A stretch of DNA of 64,000 nt from Thuidium tamariscinum (Eukaryota; Streptophyta; Bryopsida; Hypnales; Thuidiaceae). The stretch covers positions 15,004,001-15,068,000 of the forward strand of contig OX344751.2 of assembly GCA_947034885.2 (NCBI GenBank). The letters are read 5' to 3'. Below, in pieces: positions 25,004 through 36,527 of this stretch. The position numbers and the translations under genes were made by a program. Within the stretch, counting starts at the first letter, position 1. Each line of letters opens with the position of its first letter. The notes under the pieces were generated by a model that was not told the DNA's origin, did no database searches, and saw only the letters and a list, made by a program, of their open reading frames with translations.

Positions 25004-28000
25004 TATTCAGTTGTCCCTTATATATCTCACTACCAACATCCAACTTTAGAAAATATACCTCAACATTAAAAAGAAATAACAATTTATAACCAAAAAATAT
25101 TATCTTTTGCTTTTGATTATAAAATTTTATACATCTTAAAGAAATATTGTTAAGAGGACAACATTATCATTAAAAAGAATTAGAAAGTTGGAAAATTAGA
25201 AAATTGGAAAATCAAAATGTCTTTTAAGACTTTCAATCTTCTAAATTTGAAATTTTGTACAAAATAAAAAAACTTTTCAAGTAAAAGATCTTAATTTCAG
25301 TGAAATTTTCATACGTGAATAGAAAAAAAATGCACAATTTTTTTTTCATTCTTAAATTCCTTAAAATTGAAGCAAGTAAAATATGGGGGGAAATGAGATT
25401 GTTGATGACTTTGAGATTAAGTCAAAATATATCAATCCAAATAGTGAGATTGACTTAGTAAGTAGTTTAAACCTTACTAAAATTGTGATTTTAGAAAATT
25501 GGGAAAATTGAATTATAAGCAAATTATATATGTTATTTTTTCAAGAAAATTAATGGACTTTATCACAACTTTTACATCAACAATCCGAATAGTATGAACC
25601 AAATGTTTCCTTGTAGACAAAAATATATTATATGAGAGTTAGATTTATCTTTTAATCTTAATCTTGAAAAGATTCTTATTTTCTACTAATAATTAAGAAT
25701 TTTTACTTTAAATAGTATGACATTCCTAGGCACTAATTGAAGTAGAAAATATATTTCAATAGGGATGATTTTAATTGTTGTCCTATTTTTTCAAAAGAAA
25801 CTCAAAACCTTTGGCCCTTGCTCCGGCCAAACATAAGGATTCTATGATCCTATTCAAATCTTTATTTTTCCATTTGAAAACAATAATTCTTTTGACGCTA
25901 ATATATAAATAGAATCATTAGATGCGTAGACCCAAGCATTGAAATGTATCATTAAATATAAACTAGTTCTCAATGTTTGCCTAAATCATCCATCTACAAA
26001 GCCTTGTAAGTGCAATAGGATCATAACTAAATAGTGAAATGTAAATTGTCAAATTTTGCTCAAATCCTAAAATTCTACATTTAGTGTAAAAAATTTAATT
26101 TTAAAGAAAAAATTCAACTAATTCTTCAAGAAAATTATTATTAAAGTTTTGAAAGTCACCCTCTCATACGTTTAAAGTTCGATTCTAATCCTAGAATGGA
26201 TTTGAATTTATATTAGACTTCTACTTCTTTGACAATAATGAAGACATAAAAAGCCTACAATGAGTTCACATTGAATTTTTTTTCTTTTTGAATTTGGGCC
26301 TAAATTGAGGTTTCAATCCCACTACAACAATGAAAATGTGATCAAAAGTTATTTGCAACAATTGAGGTACAATTTATTGCAAGAATTTTCATCATAATAT
26401 TAAAGTATTAAGATTTGTTCAAGATGAGCCTCAAATATACTAAATTTTAGGAGAGGATATTTTCTTAAAATCTATTTGTAAAAAGTATAAAGAAAATTTT
26501 GAGATTCTACTAATTGATGACAATCATGAATATTATGATTTTGAATACCTTAGGACCCAAAGTTTAGTTCATATTTTTCAAAAAGTTAAGATGTACAATA
26601 AAATAAAATTTAGAAGAATAATTTAACTCCTAAAGCCCTGAACAACGTTTTTTGAGATTATAAATTTTTTGGGCAGCTTACTACGGATGGATTTTTTATT
26701 TTTTTTCTTTGAAATTTTGATATGATGTTTACCCAAGCCCCAAGGAGTAGCTTTAAGGCCCAACAATTTTTATAACTTTTAACTTCATGGTTAAAAAGTT
26801 ATGGCAGGATATGTTGTTTTCTTTACTCAGCGGGCAGCCCAGGCAGCTGAAAAAACGTCTTCAAAAAAACTTTTTCTTAAAAAGTGAAATTTCAAATTGA
26901 TTCTTTAGGTTTATACAAGCATAGGAAGCTTTGAATCATTCCATTTGGATTAATGAGTCACAAATTATGAGGTTTTTTAGTTTGTGGGTAGGTATGGGGT
27001 TAAATGAACCCTTCTAGGGCTATTCATCTATTTTTTTTAATAATTTATGTTAGTTATCTTGGTACTTAATCATGTACATGGAGTTTATGCACTTATTCTT
27101 AGTGTATGTCATTGCAACTTCATTGGTAATGCTTGTTGGAGTCGTTTGGGACTCTAATACAGTGATGACTACAACATCATGGGATGTAAGCCATGAGAAA
27201 TCCTCCTCTCTAGGTATGTTTAAGGTAAGTTAGTTTTATTTAAATAGCTTTAGAAAATCAATTAAGTTTGTTTCTTGCAAATTTTGTATTATTTTCGTAT
27301 CTTTATATGTATTTTATCATTAGTGTGGACTCTCAGTATGCACCTTAGTTATTTTGGAGGTAATTAATGGTTTTTGTGGAAGCATTGGAAGTAGTGTTTT
27401 TTGGTGCAATATGGTGACTACCTTGTCTGGAAAGAGTTCATGGGTGTATTCAGAAATATGGAGCAAGAAATTACATCGGAACATGTTGGAGAGCTTCAAT
27501 AGTCATCAGATCTCTGATTCGGCACTTTAAGCAGGTTTGTAAATCTTTTTTTGATGTGAACATGAAAGAAGTACAGTGGAGCTAATTAATAGTAAATATT
27601 GATGGAATTTTAGTGATTAAAAGTATTTAAAGTTTCTCACTTTAAACATGTGCTACATATAGTAGTTTTGTATCTACCTCTTGTTTATTTGTAGAAAATA
27701 AAACATTTTGAAAGTGCAAAGGAATCGCACCATGGTTGCAGTGTTCTCAAGTTGAACTGATGTGTTTATCATCTTTGGTACTCAAGAGTTTTTGAAGGTT
27801 TATGGAAGTGGATAAGGGGCTGAATTTTCTTAGAGGTTTGGTCTATCCCTAAGGTTACTATTATTCTACAGATGTTGAAGAATTTCACAGAATTTTAATG
27901 TAGAACTTGAGTAATAATCACTTGGACACTTTTTAGATTTAGAGAATTAAAAAAAAGTTTATGAAGGCTTTTATATCTCATGTTTTCTTCTCATTGAAGT

Positions 28001-28414
28001 AGTGTATTGATAATGTTTATGTGTAGGTAGCTTACATGTCAATTGTCGATTGATGTTGTTTTGCAGAGGAAGCTCTCTTTAAAAGAATCATTTTTGTTTC
28101 CATTAGGTATGTAGCCACAATTTCTCATTCATAATATTTATTTAGTGTTAACATTTATGTTATTTTTAAATGCCTTGAAGTGGTGTGAAAATCAATTGTT
28201 AGCAAATGAGAGTTACATATGTGTCCTTCAAATGTGTTAAAGAATCAATGCCCAGCATTTGGAGGACACATTAACCAAAATCTAGGGATACAATTACGTG
28301 AATCTAGGATTCAAAAATAAGAACAAGTATAGGAATGGATGTTTCTACCTTATGGATTATTTGGTCTCCAACACAACCTTCAATGCATTCACTACCTACG
28401 ACATACAACCGTAG
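25001..28414. other. gene-free A+T-rich stretch
   Basis: No ORF of 60 codons or more occurs here. Between about 27050 and 28100 the sequence is less biased, with several GTAAG- and CAG-type splice-like sites, and could be an old non-coding transcript or a dead gene. No protein motif was recognised. Confidence 0.5.
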
Positions 28415-28820
28415 TAAGGTAGAACCACCTATAACCAATCGCCCCCTATAGCCAACCTAATGATGGACGTATTTCCAACCAAGGCTAGAATGAGTTTTTT
28501 TCTCATTTTAAAAGTTGGAACTAAAAGTTTATGGCACATGTTTCAAAGTAGTGTGCAAAAAAGTAGAAAAGAGTGAGTAAAAATGTAGTTTTTTGTGTGA
28601 TCGAAATTAGAAGACTCCATAGATTGGCATTTGGTCAAGCACACTTTATGCCTTCCAAAATTCATAGTAATTTCAATTCATGTGATAAAATTACCAAAGT
28701 TTTTGCAATCCCCATCATTTTTTATCTTTACACCTTTTTGAAAATATTTGTTTTACTTTGCACTACACTAGATCATGCCTAAAATACCTTAAATGATCGG
28801 TTACGGGTGGTTCTACCTTA
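28415..28820 (+). mobile_element. TIR element family 1, copy 1 (MITE)
   Basis: Begins TAAGGTAGAACCACC and ends GGTGGTTCTACCTTA, perfect terminal inverted repeats of 15 bp including a TA at each outer edge that can be read as the target duplication. About 406 bp long. Two further diverged copies in this window (45589-45989 inverted, 49459-49929 direct) share its interior. An ORF at 28573-28782 lies inside and has decayed counterparts in the other copies (the shared words are KIHSNF, CDK and so on), but it is too short and variable to be a transposase. Confidence 0.85.
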
Positions 28821-30267
28821 AACTCCTCTCTGTGTTGTTGTGTTTGCTTTGGCACTGGCTTGGAAAATTCTTCGCTTCGCCGCAGCAGCGGCCATGGTGT
28901 TCATCGGCCTCTCTCGTGCAAGTACCAGAAGAAGCAGGTCCACTCTGTCGAGGCTGAAGCCCACCGGCAAGCCCCAGGTCCCCGCGGTCTTGGTCCCCCA
29001 CCAGCTCGGGGCGCTCTCGCAGGAGTAACAAGCGGAGAAGACTTTGATACCAAGCAGGCTTCTCTAGGAACCAAAATATCTCTGGGCAATGCAAATTGCA
29101 TCAGTGGAACGGGGTTATGGCATGGTGTTAGGGTTTAAGTTGGGTAGACCTCTCCACTCATGTCAGCACTTGGAATGCAGCTGCACCATGACATGATTAC
29201 ATTTCCTGAATCTGACGACAACGCACCTTCGAGTCTTGAGAACCAACAGCCTTGGTGGTTAGACGAGAGAAAGCACTTGTCTTACGGCCTTGTTGAAGTT
29301 TCGAGGTTATATAGGTCATCTCCCACGCAGATTGTGAGTCACAGGTTGACTTAAGAACCCTCGCACCGACCAGGGATTTCATTTTTGAAATAACTTTTAG
29401 GAAACGAACGGTTCATGAGCTCTTCCTAGAATGACAACAGAATTTAGACCTCCGATAGCCTGGAGGTCACTAATAACTCTTGACTTCGCTCCCTCTGCTG
29501 CTTCAGACTGAAAGTATATCAGTAGCGAGAACGTGGCTCTAAAATTAGGGCTTTGAGTACCCACCCGAAACTTCTACATCACTAAAGGTTTCCTTCATTT
29601 GTGTCAAAAAAAAACAAAAACCCCTTCTACATCACCGCGACCAATTGGTATCCCAATCTTCCCGGTCATCTAGGTGGAGGTTTGTATTCAGTGAAAAGCA
29701 AGAGCAATCTGTGAGAACGACAACTACGTTTGTAAATTGAACGAGAAAGGATGTGAAGAGCGAGACTGATCATGAGACAGAGAGCACTGGTCTTAACAAT
29801 TTTTCAGTAAAGCGCTCAATTGGAGAGTGGTAGACCCAAATGCAGGCTGCTGTGGTGCGCATCTTGTGGCCATTACGTATGGGAGCTTTTCCAAACGAGT
29901 TCGCAAATAGTCTCACAGTTTGGAGCATTTAACCGAAACTAGACATGCACATCTTCCGGTTTGTCTTGCTTGGGAGGTAGGCTGCGTTGAGGAGGTCATT
30001 CTCGCGAAAGCAGGTGGGGATCAAATCGTATTAGAATTGTTGGGTTGCGCATAAGTGATAGAATCGGTCTGCGCAATCGGATAGCTTCAAATTCTTACAA
30101 CAAAACACGTTTTGACCTAATTGTATCAGTGTGATGGTGGTGGACAAGATTCACAGCTGGGGTTGCTGCGTGCCTTCTGGTGAGAATTCTTGGATCCTAG
30201 TTAGGGTAAAGCAACCCTTAAATATCTAATTTCACTATTTTGCGTAGGGATCCCATGAGTACAAAAA
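28821..30267. other. G+C-richer intergenic DNA with unrecognised ORFs
   Basis: Base composition rises here toward that of the gene island. The plus-strand frame 28894-29028 (start MVFIGLSRASTRRSRST, Arg/Ser-rich like an organelle targeting peptide) and 29160-29354 (contains NQQPWWLDERK) are the best coding candidates, but neither extends into a recognisable domain. Possible remnants of exons or of an untranslated first exon. Confidence 0.35.
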
Positions 30268-31108
30268 CTATTGGCCCCTTCTCTTCTTCTTTTTGGAGCC
30301 CGTTGTTTCTGAAACTATCAACGTAGGTCTAACGAATGCACTCGAGCGCTTCTTAAAATTGGACGCACGGCTGTCGTCCTCCTCGTCCTCGACCTCAGCC
30401 TGGACAGAGTCCTCTGCTTCTTCCCTGTTGGAAGCTTTATGATCTTTCCGACCTCCAAATCCAGCCCGAGCCGCAGGAATCAGTTTTGCCCTAAGTTTTT
30501 TATCTACTTGACTACTTACACGATTAGCTTGCGAATGCGAGAGATACTTGGCTCCTAATCCTAACCTGCGACAAAACATTCAAACATCAGTTAGGATTTT
30601 TCATAAGAAGGAAACAGAGAAGAATTCAGTAGGAAAATTCCAACTATGTTGTGTATTTTACCTCATGGGCCTAAAGTCGGCACCGTCATCCGCAGGCAAG
30701 CCTTTCGATTCTTCCTCCGCGTCGAAATCAGACCCTCCACTCATTTTCTGCACCCAGGAGCATGCCTGCAACGCAAAAGTCATCGAAAAATCATCTCCTC
30801 TGCTTCCAAAGGGAAACCCTAAACCCCAAACCCTTGAACCTTACGAAAAATACACGATGAAGAGTTAGGCACACAGAGGAACGTAAGGTAGGGGCACAAC
30901 ATTTCAACTCCTCGGAAAAGAAACATCGTAAGTTAATATAATCTGCTTCCAAAGTGAAAACCCGAAACCCCAACCTCTTAATCCTCCTGCAAAAAGCGAT
31001 CAAGCAAAATTCACAAAAGGGACACCAGTGGCCGCGTACCAAATTGAAGGCCTTCTTGGTGACGACAACCTCCGCAGCCCTCTCTTCCTTCTTAACGGTA
31101 GGATCCAT
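30268..31108 (-). CDS. small conserved-looking basic/acidic protein, 156 aa, three exons
   Basis: The model is 31108-31040, 30765-30662 and 30565-30268 (phases 0 then 2), each bounded by GT-AG, giving a continuous 156-residue protein. Exon 1 starts MDPTVKKEERAAEVVVTKKA; exon 2 carries ACSWVQKMSGGSDFDAEEE; exon 3 starts RLGLGAKYLSHSQ, continues with a Lys/Arg-rich part (VDKKLRAKL, GFGGRKDHK) and an acidic run (AEVEDEEDD), and ends in a basic SKKKKRRGQ tail that could be a nuclear localisation signal. The small size, N-terminal helix and internal LGLGAK motif recall uncharacterised DUF3245-like eukaryotic proteins, but I cannot confirm that. It is divergent from CRL, with about 980 bp between start codons. 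Function unknown; a nuclear or nucleolar location is a guess from composition. Confidence 0.75.
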
Positions 31109-31456
31109 CCCGTAGCGCACTTCTCGAAACTACATTACACTTGCGAGAAGCTCCAATTTGTCAACAAAACACAACTGGCGGAATGTGTGGTCTCTCGGGC
31201 GTTGCATCAGCTCTAGGAACAGTCAACAAAAAATTCAACACTCTAACTTCCAAGCGGAGGGTCGTTCGGAGACAGCGGGGTGAAGGTGAGGGGTAAGCTG
31301 AAGTCGTTAGTCCGTAACCAGCTCTGATTGAGCGCAAGTGTCTGCTTGAACTTGTTTCATCCACGAGCAGCACAATTTGTTCATAATCATGCAAGATTCA
31401 TCCATGAAGGCAGCAGTTACGGGATTTTTCATCCGCGGACAGAGCTGATTACGTCC

Positions 31457-31497
31457 GGTAACCCTTCTCGCCGCCTCCCGGCGGCTCGAAGGTTACC
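31457..31497. repeat. G+C-rich hairpin in the shared 5' region
   Basis: GGTAACC and GGTTACC bracket GCCGCC-TCCC-GGCGGC, making a stem-loop of about 41 bp with two mismatches. It lies between two divergent genes, so it could affect promoter structure or sit in a leader RNA, or be a fortuitous palindrome. Confidence 0.5.
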
Positions 31498-32089
31498 TAG
31501 TCCGTAAACCCACTCATGACCCACAGTGGGCTTTAGTGAAATCGTAACTTACTGAATACGACAGTCCATGCCTCCATGGCGGGCACTTTCCACGGAAGCG
31601 ATAACGCCGGCCCAAAATCGTATCCACCCTATCCAAACCCGGCACGTGGAATCCGCGCTTCTTGAACACCAACGATGTGCCTCCGATGGTCGGGAATCCA
31701 ATCCTCCAAATTCCCAGAAATCGAATTTCCTAAACTTTTGCTTTAGACTCGATCGCATTCAATTCATGGACTTGCTGTTCGCAGATCAGGTCGATGCCCC
31801 AAACAGCGCGTGATTTGAGCTTGTTTGGAATGTGGGAGGTGAGGAAGTGCATCTTCTGGAATTTTCAATAGCATTTGCAGTAGCTTTTCGAGTTTTTCGA
31901 GTTTTTTTGTTGATGATTTTTTTTGGGTCGAGGACTCATAGTGGAATGGTGATGGTTTGAATAGCGCCAATGACATTGCGTAGGTTGCGTACATGATGGA
32001 CGAGTCGCTCTGAAGAGTTTTGGAGATTAGGGTTTACACGAGAGGGGAGCTTTGTGGCGAATTGTGAAGTGGTTGAAGAAGCGTGGGGA

Positions 32090-34569
32090 ATGTCTTCGTC
32101 AAATTCACCGACGCACAGGTCGCATAGCAGTTCGGGGAGCTTCGATGGGAGTCCGGTTGTGTTTCAGGATTTGGATGACGGGTCGCCGAGTGTGACGGGG
32201 GGCAGTGAAACCGGCGAGAGCTACAGCCTTGTCGAGAACAACAGTCTTGTCGAGAGCGATAAAGCGAATGGGAGCAGTGATGGAAGTGGGGGTGGTGGTG
32301 CCGGTAATGGGAGAGTGGTGTGGGGATTGGTGATCAAAGCTGCGTGTCTGATTGGAGGTGTTTTTCTTCTTCGGAAGTTGACCAAGAGAACCACTCGTCG
32401 GGATCATACCCGCGCAGTGGCTCAAGCGCTTATCGGCGAGAAGGTATCTCACGTCACGTTGTTGCAACTGGGAAGTTCAATTACAGGCTTCTTTTTAGGG
32501 ATGGATCGTGTGCCCTGCTGAGTGTCAAGTGGTTCACTGGTTGACCTTTCATATGCGATTGGCGAATTGACTCTCATGTATTACAACCCCCAATTGCAGT
32601 ACACCACGGAGCAAGCTGCCCGAGATCCGATGACATATTTCAACCTCAGGTATGAGGAGAACAAACATGCAATGTTTCGGAGTTGGAGAGGGTTCTGTCT
32701 ATCGTTATAATATGGATGAGTATAGATTAGTTTTGAAGAAAAGGAAGGACAATGTGAAACTGGACTTTCATATTTGAAATATACTCGAGGCTTTGTGATA
32801 TTAGGACGTATTTGCGCTGCTGAAGCCTGATCGTCTTCATTTTTTGAGAGCAGGCTGCTCACTTGTCCGGCAGCGGTGCTGGCAGATGGAGGGCAGGTTC
32901 TGTACTATGAGCAGGTACCAGGCTTCTGTTCCATCACTGTCTGATTTTCTGACGTTGTATTGGTGCTTGATTTCTATTACCCTAGAATGTCCTTGATCGA
33001 CGTATTAACAGTCGTGTAATCGTCTGTGACGACTACAGGCTTTTTGGAGAACTCCAGAGAGGCCGTATCGACAGGTAACATGCTTCTCTATTGCAGATTA
33101 TTTTTATGAAGATAATTATCATATGCCCATGTTCATAGGGATGCACTTTAGTGATCGACTCATGGTGCATCTTTGTGGTTGTTTTACAGAGATTCTACAG
33201 TGTGAAGCCTTGTCCGAAGGAAATGAATTGTGACGTGGAGGTCAGTTGTTTTGGGACTTTCTTACTCGTTGCTGGTTTCAAGCTAACCCTTTATCACTAT
33301 TTTGATAATATGTTGAATCTGGTGACGGATGCAGGTCGGTTCATATGCTGTGCGGGATGTTGAGGAATACAAGAACTTCTGTGACCGCCCCAAACATCAA
33401 AGGCCTCAACCTGATGAGGTGATCAAGGTAATTTTTGTCGAACTTGCATCTTTGATTTAGTGTGCCCGGCCTTCCTTTTTGCATAACCAGCTGCAAATTC
33501 GGTCATACATTCTCGTACTTTTGTCAATGGGAGCTTCATGAGTCCACATGTAAGCTGCATGATGACGTTTTGCAGCTGCTCCGTTTCGCTTTCCTTTGGA
33601 TATCTTTTTTCAGTTACACCAACGATTGTCTTTAGTTATTTTGCAGGTGTGGGTTCCTAATTAGGCTAATTGGTTAGTTAGGTTTCATTGGATGTTGTCT
33701 TTCATCAGGAGTGCAACAAACTATCTCAATGATTACATGTGAGTTGCAGGATATGGCGGAGCACTTGAACAGTGTCTATCTCTCTACCTGTGATCGGGGC
33801 CGTCGTTGTTTGTATGAAGGGTCCACGCCACCTGGAGGCTTTCCTAATTCCTGGGTATGTATTTTCTTAACGCTGAAAGTTAAAATATTCTGATATTGAA
33901 CTATTATACATATTGGTAGCAAATGTTTATTAAAGTGAGACTATCTCTATCCTGCTTGCTTGCTTATTGTCTAAGCTGAAGGCTTGTAGTTGGTGATTTT
34001 TCGGATTGTTTTTCTTTCGTGTTAGAAAAGCTTCAAGACACGTATTCCATCATTATTTGTTATAGAATTATTGCAGACCTTTGCGGTTCACTTATATTTT
34101 AAACCTGCCTATATCAAATAAATTGTACTTATATACAATTCTTTCAAACGGAAGATATTGCAGTTGTTGAGAAGCCCATTTTATTCTAGTAGAGCAGAAT
34201 GGCTGGTTGTTAGTTGCCTCATATGTTCTCTCTTGGTTTGTTGCAGAATGGGGCTTCGAGGTGTACGTCGGAGCTCAGCATTTTCAAGAACGGAGAGGTT
34301 CACAGCTGGGACCGCGCTTACGACGATGATGGTAACCAGGTATTATGATCTCTCACGTGAGATGTGGCCGGACTCATTTGTAATATGATCGGTGAAAATA
34401 GCACGTTCATTGTACTATACTAATTCTCACTGCTATCCTTGCAATTCTGTAGGTTTGGGGAGTCAGGCAAGGACCTTATGAATTTAAGCCTACATCAAGC
34501 TCAAATGGATCTCTCTCAAAGTCGGACTTGTCCAAGGGAAAGGATGTTACAATCTTGGCCAAGGATTAA
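32090..34569 (+). CDS. CRL: CRL (CRUMPLED LEAF), plastid outer-envelope CpcT/CpeT-like protein
   Basis: Nine exons read cleanly: 32090-32443, 32600-32649, 32854-32914, 33039-33074, 33190-33240, 33335-33427, 33750-33854, 34247-34339 and 34453-34569, giving 319 aa. The first 75 residues are Ser/Gly/acidic and variable. Residues 76-95 form one membrane helix (VVWGLVIKAACLIGGVFLLR) followed by a basic stop-transfer segment. The rest is the CpeT-like domain, with RDPMTYFNLR, LTCPAAVLADGGQVLYYEQ, AFWRTPERPYRQ, CLYEGSTPPGGFPNSW and WDRAYDDDGNQVWG. In Arabidopsis CRL (about 250 aa) this domain faces the cytosol from the outer chloroplast envelope and is needed for plastid division and normal cell differentiation; bilin-lyase activity was not its established role. 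The ATG at 32090 is the first in frame after a stop at 31994. A six-codon upstream ORF (31993-32013) may lie in the leader. Confidence 0.93.
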
Positions 34570-35511
34570 ATATTTTCCCAAGCAATTTGCTTGGACGAAG
34601 TTGTATATGTAATAGCCAGATGCATTGTTCCTGTACATGACTTGTATTGAATTTCAACTGTGGAAACGCCCGTTATCGACTCGGATTTTGTGTACACATT
34701 CAGAATGGGCCACTTGGTCTAGTTTTTCGTCGAGGTTCCACACCTATTGGATTAGGTAACTACGTTCATTCTAAACACTTGAGGGTTGCTGATCTAATTG
34801 TGACCATGTAAGATCTTTATTGATTTTGATTCCGAATTGATGTTGCCGTCCAATCTTTTCTCACAATTATGCCAGCCTGTGTGCTCCTACTTTATTCTCA
34901 CACGAAGAGGAATATAAGCGGCTTCGTTCATTCTTTTCTTAGATGAAGTGGATTCTGTAGGCACTGTATATATCTCTTCTACTTGTGTGGTTTAGGTCAT
35001 TTTTTTCTTGAAGTCCGTTCAGTACTTATCATGCAGTACACATTGCGAGATTTACAAATCTCTAAGAGCAGTCGAAGAACTCATTGTCCGTGAAGATCAC
35101 CTTTTTTGGAAATTCCGACTTGTGGAGAAGATTGAAGACCGAGAATATGAGCGATATCCTGCAGCGTGTCCCCTGAATCCCACATTATTTCTTATTCTTC
35201 TAACAGTTACGGACATTCATAGAGATATAGGAAAGTTGAGAATAACGGATATTCTCCGCATATTCCCTCCACAAGAAACACGTGAGGGACTATGTCCAGA
35301 CGTTTGGTGGAGGAATGCTGAGATGTCTCTGATGGTCATTATGCCCTCTGCACCTGGTTCTCGTGGGTACTAATTGATTAACGATTTCTTTTGGGCCATG
35401 GCAGTGGGTCGCACAATATAACATTCTTTAAAAAGTTGCTAACATCTCGGATATCCAAAGATGCTTGAATTCCCAGACACCTTTTCTTGGCACACATTCT
35501 CTTACATCTTG
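34570..35511. other. intergenic; one unrecognised ORF
   Basis: Downstream of CRL. An open plus-strand stretch of 121 codons (35008-35373, no ATG at its left end) overlaps nothing recognisable. No terminator or RNA gene is identified. Confidence 0.4.
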
Positions 35512-35790
35512 TAAGGTAGGTACACCCAAAAGCGCCCTGTTCCTAAAAGCGCCATCTATAGTGCACATACATTTCCGAAATCAGTCATGTTCATTGACTG
35601 TAGATGGCGCTTTCAGAAACAGACTTTGACTGTTAATAACTTTTGCATACGGTATCCAAATCCTGCGTTCTTTGGTGCGTTGGAACATGCTTTCACTTGC
35701 CAACAAGACTACATAAAAATTTGAACTAATTAATCATAGCAGGAACTAGGCTCAGTATGAATAAGTGGCGCTTTGGGTGTACCTACCTTA
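35512..35790. mobile_element. TIR element family 2 (TA-flanked MITE, 279 bp)
   Basis: Starts TAAGGTAGGTACACCCAAAA and ends with the near-exact complement TTTGGGTGTACCTACCTTA, preceded by GGCGC; the inverted repeat extends about 23 bp and the outer TA pair fits a TA target site. Secondary inverted words (AAAGCGCCATCTATAGTG and CTGTAGATGGCGCTTTC) lie inside. There is no ORF. It sits between CRL and SEX4. Confidence 0.88.
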
Positions 35791-36527
35791 CTCGGGATTG
35801 AATGCTTTATAACATTCTTGATCTTTGGAGGTCGGTACTTACGCGCGCTATTTGAAATTGTGCAAATTTGCGAGGCAGAATAATATGGAAAGTTCAGACT
35901 TCGGAGTATTCGTAAATAAATCCATAAAATCATGGATTGGTACAGTACAGTAGTGGGAATTCAGTAATCAAACCTTAACAAACAAGTCCCAGGGTTAGGC
36001 TTTTGGAGGTTCTGAAACTTCAGACTGAGTTGAAAAAAAGAATAGGCTTCCAGGTGATTTGATACGTGTGAAATGAACATGTAATTTAACGACTCTGAAA
36101 GAGACATGATTTACTAAAATTATATGCTCTTTCAAAAATCAACCGATTTTCGGTCCTAAGTTTTCAGGAAACGACGGACTCCAACTCTTGGAATCAGAGT
36201 GCGAGTGGCGAGGAGACATCGTCAGTTGCTGCTCTCAGGAAAATCTGGGGACGCCGGCGTCCTTTAGTTCATACAACTCCCCAGGCCAGAGTGCGAAAGT
36301 GGACGACGATCAATCGCACCAGTCAGGCTCGAGATTTTCTCCTGGCAATTCGTGCTCGCAATTTGTACCGGAATCATGCCTCCTGCATTTCGAGGTTGAA
36401 ATTGGTGTGGGCATTCTGTTGTTTGCCTCTTTTGCTTCTCTCAACATCTCGATCCCTCGAGCTTTCCGTGTGCTGCAACACAGCTGAATACATACATAGT
36501 CAGGGTGTTGCCGGCAGCTGTTTGCGG

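Noticed and set aside
24861-25082. Two opposite ORFs of alternating Ile-Tyr residues
   Set aside because: They are translations of the (AT)40 microsatellite and carry no coding signal.
28573-28782. Short ORF conserved in three places as a possible gene
   Set aside because: It lies inside MITE family 1 and differs by frameshifts and substitutions between copies; similarity comes from the shared element.
29160-29354. ORF with QQPWWLDE considered as an NF-YA transcription factor start
   Set aside because: The resemblance is limited to a few residues and no NF-YA core domain follows.
32054-32089. Twelve extra codons before the CRL ATG
   Set aside because: They begin with GTG, not ATG, and lie after an in-frame stop at 31994; plant nuclear genes start at ATG, so 32090 was chosen.
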